From the NCBI GenBank assembly GCA_034926235.1, contig JAYFRE010000169.1, forward strand, positions 1-27,473: DNA of 27,473 nucleotides, read 5' to 3'. Position numbers and translations under genes: made by a program. The stretch comes from JAYFRE01 sp034926235. Its GTDB lineage: Bacteria > Pseudomonadota > Alphaproteobacteria > Rhodospirillales > Magnetospirillaceae. The first letter of the stretch is position 1; each line of letters starts with the position of its first letter. This document shows positions 24,601 to 27,473 of the stretch, piece by piece. The notes beneath the pieces were generated by a model, which worked only from the letters and a program-made list of their open reading frames with translations, was not told the origin of the DNA and did no database searches.

Positions 24601-25280
24601 TGGGCGAGGAACAATCGGGTCATGTCCGCGAGGTCGGTATCGAGCTTTATCAGCAATTGATCGAAGAAGCGGTGGCTTCGGCCCGTGGTTCGGACGGACC
24701 GGCGCGGGAAGACGAAACCTTCTCGCCCCAGATCGCGCTGGGCACGCCGGTGCTGATTCCGGAAAGCTATGTCACCGATTTGTCCGTGCGGCTGGCGCTT
24801 TACCGGCGCATCGGCACGCTGGAAACCGCCGGAGAAATCGACGCTTTGGCCGCCGAGATGATCGACCGTTTCGGCGCATTGCCGCCCGAAGTCGTCAATC
24901 TGCTGGAGGTTGTGGCGATCAAGGCCGCCTGCAAACTGGCCGGGGTGGAAAAGATCGACGCCGGTCCCAAGGGGGTGGTGGTCGCTTTCCGCGGCAATCG
25001 TTTCGCCAATCCCGCCGGTTTGGTGCAGTTCATCGCCCAACAGCTTGGGACCGTTCGCTTGAGGCCGGACCACAAGCTGGTGATGACGCGCAATTGGGAC
25101 GATCAGGATTTGCGGATCAAGGGGGTGCGGGCGTTGCTGTCGGCCCTGGCGCGGATCGCGGGGGGAGAGGTCGTGGATGCCGCCAGTGCTTCGCTTGCGC
25201 CGCCACCGCCGCCACCGCCTCCGCCCCCGAAAATGCCGATTCCTGTGCGGCGCAAGATGGTGCGCCGGCATCGATTCTAA
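21672..25280 (+). CDS. mfd: transcription-repair coupling factor Mfd
   Basis: A 1202-residue translocase that removes RNA polymerase stalled at DNA lesions and recruits UvrA. The N-terminal UvrB-like part has GAEILELPGWDCVPYDR-type sequence. The RNA-polymerase-interacting domain begins near residue 496 (EGDLVVHIDHGIGRYDG). Translocase motifs are GDVGFGKTE with Lys652, DEEQHFG (747-753), SATPIPRTL and QLRGRVGR, and a TRCF C-terminal domain follows. The frame opens with TTG at 21672, four bases after sdhE; the next in-frame ATG, 19 codons later, would cut into the conserved region. The protein ends with ten prolines (codons 25200-25229) and a basic tail. Confidence 0.95.
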   Translation: MKTLFQNLTTRPGRITLAGMPEGYDALTLARLLKEGGGRDILHIARDEARLARLADMLAFLAPGAEILELPGWDCVPYDRVSPNGEIVARRIAALSRLARPRAPGSAPRLVLATVSSALQRLPMASVFARASFQAAVGERLDMPALLAYLAANGYVRADTVMEAGDYAQRGGIIDIFPAGAAEPSRIDLFGDEIEDIRLFDPVTQRSSGKARAIVLAPASEVMLDAESIQRFRANYRELFGPVTDSDPLYESVSSGVKYGGMEHWLPLFHDGMDTLFAYLPDALVTLDHQAEDARDARLAVIAEYYDARLTILEQGLTDAGAVYRPVPPQMAFLDKDEWTRLLAARSVAAFWPFAAAEGVEATIDAGGRPGRDFADVRAQPGVNLYTAVGQRIEEEIKAGRRVLLACWSRGSCERLGGLLVEHGAKLNPNLAASWGAFLSGPKDRAALAALGLERGFVSDRLAVISEQDILGDRLVRSPRRKRRHAEAFLAEAANLSEGDLVVHIDHGIGRYDGLVTLDVAGAPHDCLRVLYDGGDKLFVPVENIETLSRYGSEQAGVALDKLGGAAWQGRKARLKKRIRDMAEQLIAVAAERQVRKAASFIPAEGLYDEFCARFPYAETDDQLTAIEDCIADLGSGRPMDRLVCGDVGFGKTEVALRAAFVAAMEGRQVAVVVPTTLLARQHYHTFSERFAGLPVRIRQLSRLVSPSESSRTRKELTEGTVDIVIGTHALLSKSISFKALGLLIIDEEQHFGVAHKERLKQLKSEVHVLTLSATPIPRTLQLALTGVKELSLIATPPVDRLAVRTFVLPFDGVVIREAILRERYRGGQIFYVCPRLSDIDRVRERLTHLAPELRVAVAHGQMPPAQLEEVMTAFSDGQYDLLLATNIIESGLDMPRVNTIVIHRADMFGLSQLYQLRGRVGRGKARGYAYLTLPPDRALSKAAEKRLQVMQTLDSLGAGFTLASHDLDIRGAGNLLGEEQSGHVREVGIELYQQLIEEAVASARGSDGPAREDETFSPQIALGTPVLIPESYVTDLSVRLALYRRIGTLETAGEIDALAAEMIDRFGALPPEVVNLLEVVAIKAACKLAGVEKIDAGPKGVVVAFRGNRFANPAGLVQFIAQQLGTVRLRPDHKLVMTRNWDDQDLRIKGVRALLSALARIAGGEVVDAASASLAPPPPPPPPPPKMPIPVRRKMVRRHRF

Positions 25281-25288
25281 CGAAGGGA

Positions 25289-25933
25289 TCAGGCGGTCGA
25301 AAAGGATTCCGGGTCTGTTTCCACGGCGATATCCATCAGCCGGGCGAGCAGATCGGGGTCTTGCGCCCCGGCCACGGCGTAGTTTTCCTCGAAGATGAAG
25401 CTGGGTACGCCGCTGATGCCCCAACGGCGCATGCGTGCGTTCTCAGCTTCGATGGCGTCGATGCCGTCCGGGCCGCGCAGATAGTCACCGGCATCTTGTC
25501 CATTCAACCCGGCTTCGACAGCCAACGTTTCAAGCACGCTGATATCACCGATATCGCGCCCTTCGATGAAGAAGGCCGTGAAAATCCGATCCAGCAAGAT
25601 TTCCTTATTACCCTCGGCCCATTGGATCAGCCGGTGCGCGTCGATGCTGGACGGCATCCGGCGGATGGCGGCGAAATCAAAGTCGATCCCTTCGCTTTGA
25701 CCGGCCTGGCGGGTTGCCGCGTGAATACGCTCAATGCGGTGGCTGTTGCCGAATTTCCGTTCGAGATAATGCGCGCGGTCGATCCCGGCTGCGGGTATTT
25801 CGGGATTGAGCAGAAAAGGCCGCCAGCGGATTTCGACCGGAACGTTGGGGCGCAATGCGCAAGCGCGGCGGAAACGGCGTATGCCGATAAAGCACCAGGG
25901 ACAGACAATATCGAAAACGATATCGATTTTCAC
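25289..25933 (-). CDS. FrnE-like DsbA-family oxidoreductase
   Basis: A 214-residue thioredoxin-fold protein of the DsbA/2-hydroxychromene-2-carboxylate isomerase superfamily, FrnE-like. The active-site motif C11-P-W-C14 follows MKIDIVFDIV directly, so there is no signal peptide and it is probably cytoplasmic. The cis-Pro loop is GISGVPSFIFEE. The helical insert contains SSIDAHRLIQWA, conserved in the FrnE group. FrnE proteins act in thiol-disulfide exchange and oxidative stress. Its ATG overlaps the stop of the upstream PleD-like gene by four bases, and its 3' end is 8 bp from the mfd stop (convergent). Confidence 0.88.
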   Translation of the reverse strand: MKIDIVFDIVCPWCFIGIRRFRRACALRPNVPVEIRWRPFLLNPEIPAAGIDRAHYLERKFGNSHRIERIHAATRQAGQSEGIDFDFAAIRRMPSSIDAHRLIQWAEGNKEILLDRIFTAFFIEGRDIGDISVLETLAVEAGLNGQDAGDYLRGPDGIDAIEAENARMRRWGISGVPSFIFEENYAVAGAQDPDLLARLMDIAVETDPESFSTA

Positions 25934-27270
25934 ATCGCGGCTCCATCGGACAAGAACAGGCTATCCTGGCGCAGCCGCGCCATGAAGGCGTCGGGGCTTT
26001 CTCCCCGGATCAATTGGGCGCAGCTTTCCCTTACCCAGACGCGAACCGGCTGATAGATGTCCGCGACCGCGAAATCCGTATAGGTCAATACGCCGACGAT
26101 CCGGTGCATGACGTTGGTCGCCTCGCTTAGGGAGGTGTCGGTCAGGACCGCGATGAATTCGTTTTTCCCGGCCAGCGCGGTCAGATCCTCGACGCGCAGC
26201 ATCAGATTGATCCATTGCGCCAATTGCCGGTTCAAATGTGCGGCGGGCTTGTCGCCGAAACGCCGCCTCATATTCTCGATATCGGGGATGCGCAGCAGAA
26301 TCGCCGATAGCTGGCGGTCTCGTTCGTTGGCCTGGGCGATGCGTTGGGGCAGATAATGATCCAGGAAATCTTTTTTATAGGCGCCGGTATCTTCGTCCTG
26401 GGTGCGAGGCGAAAGGCTTGCGGCCAATCCGGCCCGGATTTTCCAGCGCAGGCGCTGGCGGCGCACCAGGAAGGCGATGGCGCTGATGAGTTCGTTTTTG
26501 TTCATGCTGGCCGTGGGGCGGAGAAATCCACTGGCGCCGCAGCGATAAGCCTCGTCCTCGTCGAGGACGCCCTTGGCGTCGATGATCAGAACCGGCAGAT
26601 GGAACAATTTCGGATTCTGGCGCAGATGCACGCATAAATCCAGGAACGGGGTTGGGTCGGCGGACGGGACCATGATCGCGGCGTCGAAGGCCGGGCCGTT
26701 CAACAGGGTTTCAGCCTGGAACGGATCGTTGGAAAAGATCAGGCTAGCGCTGGGAAGGATGCTGGCCAGGCTGCGCCCGTCCTCGCCCACGATCAGAAGA
26801 CGCTGGCCGGTGGATGAAACGGTCTGCGCCGCCACGGGAGGGAGATCGAGCCCGAATTTCCGCGCAATGGCGGTCCGCAGCCGCAATTCCTTGCGCATGG
26901 TGGCCAGGCGCACTAATGGCCGCAGCCGGGCCAGAAGCTTGATATCGCTCAAAGGCGATGGCACGACGTCATCGATGCTGGACAAGAATGCCTGGTGGGT
27001 GATGTCGGCGGATGTGTTTTCCACCAGCAGGCAGATCGGCAGATCGGCGCATTGAGGGTCGCCCCGCACGGCCTCGGCCAGAACGAAAAGCGGCTCGGAG
27101 CCGAGATCGTCGCACAAAAGCAGAATATCGGCGGAGGAGGAAAGGGGCTGCGCTTCGTCGATCGTGGCAGCGCGCATCGTCTCGAATCCAAGACGGTCCA
27201 GCGCCGCAAGGATGAGTTGTGACCGGGTTGAGTGCCCACAGACAAGGAGGGCCGTGGCCAGATGAGTCAC
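25930..27270 (-). CDS. PleD-like protein with degenerate receivers and GGDEF
   Basis: A 446-residue protein with the apparent layout receiver, receiver, GGDEF. The first domain (about 5-130) keeps acidic residues in LLLCDDLG; the second (about 157-280) has MVPSADP where a phosphorylated Asp is expected. A conserved K-KDFLDHYLP segment leads into a cyclase-like domain whose signature is GKNEF (368-372) instead of GGDEF, so diguanylate cyclase activity is doubtful and a structural or c-di-GMP-independent role is possible. The GTG at 27270, with GGGGAG nine bases upstream, is preferred: the open frame extends 60 codons upstream, but that part is Pro-rich and unlike a receiver domain. Confidence 0.75.
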   Translation of the reverse strand: MTHLATALLVCGHSTRSQLILAALDRLGFETMRAATIDEAQPLSSSADILLLCDDLGSEPLFVLAEAVRGDPQCADLPICLLVENTSADITHQAFLSSIDDVVPSPLSDIKLLARLRPLVRLATMRKELRLRTAIARKFGLDLPPVAAQTVSSTGQRLLIVGEDGRSLASILPSASLIFSNDPFQAETLLNGPAFDAAIMVPSADPTPFLDLCVHLRQNPKLFHLPVLIIDAKGVLDEDEAYRCGASGFLRPTASMNKNELISAIAFLVRRQRLRWKIRAGLAASLSPRTQDEDTGAYKKDFLDHYLPQRIAQANERDRQLSAILLRIPDIENMRRRFGDKPAAHLNRQLAQWINLMLRVEDLTALAGKNEFIAVLTDTSLSEATNVMHRIVGVLTYTDFAVADIYQPVRVWVRESCAQLIRGESPDAFMARLRQDSLFLSDGAAM

Positions 27271-27473
27271 AAAAAAAGGCTCCCCTTCAAGCAGATGCTG
27301 TGGGGGATGATGATAATTTATTTCCAGGTCGGCCGGTAGGGGGCATGGGAGAATGAGGAGGGGACTAGGCGGGTTGTCCTGGTCCCCTCCCGACGCGTCA
27401 TGGGAGAGGGCTGGGGGGAAGAGCTCCCGACGACACGATGAGAAGAGCATCGCATTTTTTGTGCCAATGAAAA
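27271..27473. other. right-edge region without a recognised gene
   Basis: These 203 bp lie upstream of the PleD-like gene. They contain a perfect 9-bp inverted repeat GGAGGGGAC/GTCCCCTCC (27357-27365 with 27382-27390). No promoter with good matches was found by eye, and no complete gene is seen. Confidence 0.5.

Noticed and set aside
23640..25424. 594-residue minus-strand frame antisense to mfd
   Set aside because: Covers the conserved Mfd translocase motifs on the other strand and has no recognisable domain.
27271..27450. N-terminal 60-codon extension of the PleD-like gene
   Set aside because: Pro-rich sequence unlike a receiver domain, while a GTG with a ribosome site begins exactly at the domain start.

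Overview
The window looks like a chromosomal segment of a high-GC alphaproteobacterium, most likely a Rhodospirillales member (Magnetospirillum/Rhodospirillum-like). This is inferred from codon use, the DUF1465 (RcdA-like) gene, the FlgE type and the two-component repertoire; no rRNA, tRNA, insertion sequence, CRISPR array or phage gene was seen. It holds 22 complete protein genes and one truncated at the left edge.

Left end (1-2390): the tail of a 4-hydroxybutyryl-CoA dehydratase gene (abfD), a small Cys-motif protein, a 4-hydroxybutyrate CoA-transferase (abfT) and a small acidic protein form an apparent operon closed by a hairpin terminator. The enzymes would convert 4-hydroxybutyrate via its CoA thioester to crotonyl-CoA. 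Next comes about 570 bp without a convincing gene (2390-2960). It carries palindromes and hairpins and ends in a strong plus-strand terminator, so it may be an unannotated non-coding RNA.

2962-6094: a TetA-like MFS exporter and a solitary flagellar hook gene (flgE) lie on the minus strand. flgE has a near-consensus sigma-54 promoter and a 15-bp inverted-repeat pair placed like an enhancer. 6095-9832 (plus): arfB, with a 9-bp all-GC hairpin over its start, then a RecQ-type helicase, an RluA-type pseudouridine synthase and a ketopantoate-reductase-family enzyme.

9875-16742: a hybrid histidine kinase and a CoA-binding protein (minus), a second RluA-type synthase (plus), a DUF1465/RcdA-like protein and an EamA transporter (minus), a Panacea-domain protein (plus) and an unrecognised 132-residue protein (minus). 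16828-18461: argE overlapped by a Nudix hydrolase gene.

18586-25280: a DUF502 membrane protein converges on and overlaps recG. Divergent from recG, sdhE is followed four bases later by mfd, so two related repair translocases flank one promoter region. 25289-27270: a FrnE-like DsbA-family oxidoreductase is translationally coupled to a PleD-like protein with degenerate receiver and GGDEF motifs. The last 200 bp hold no recognised gene.
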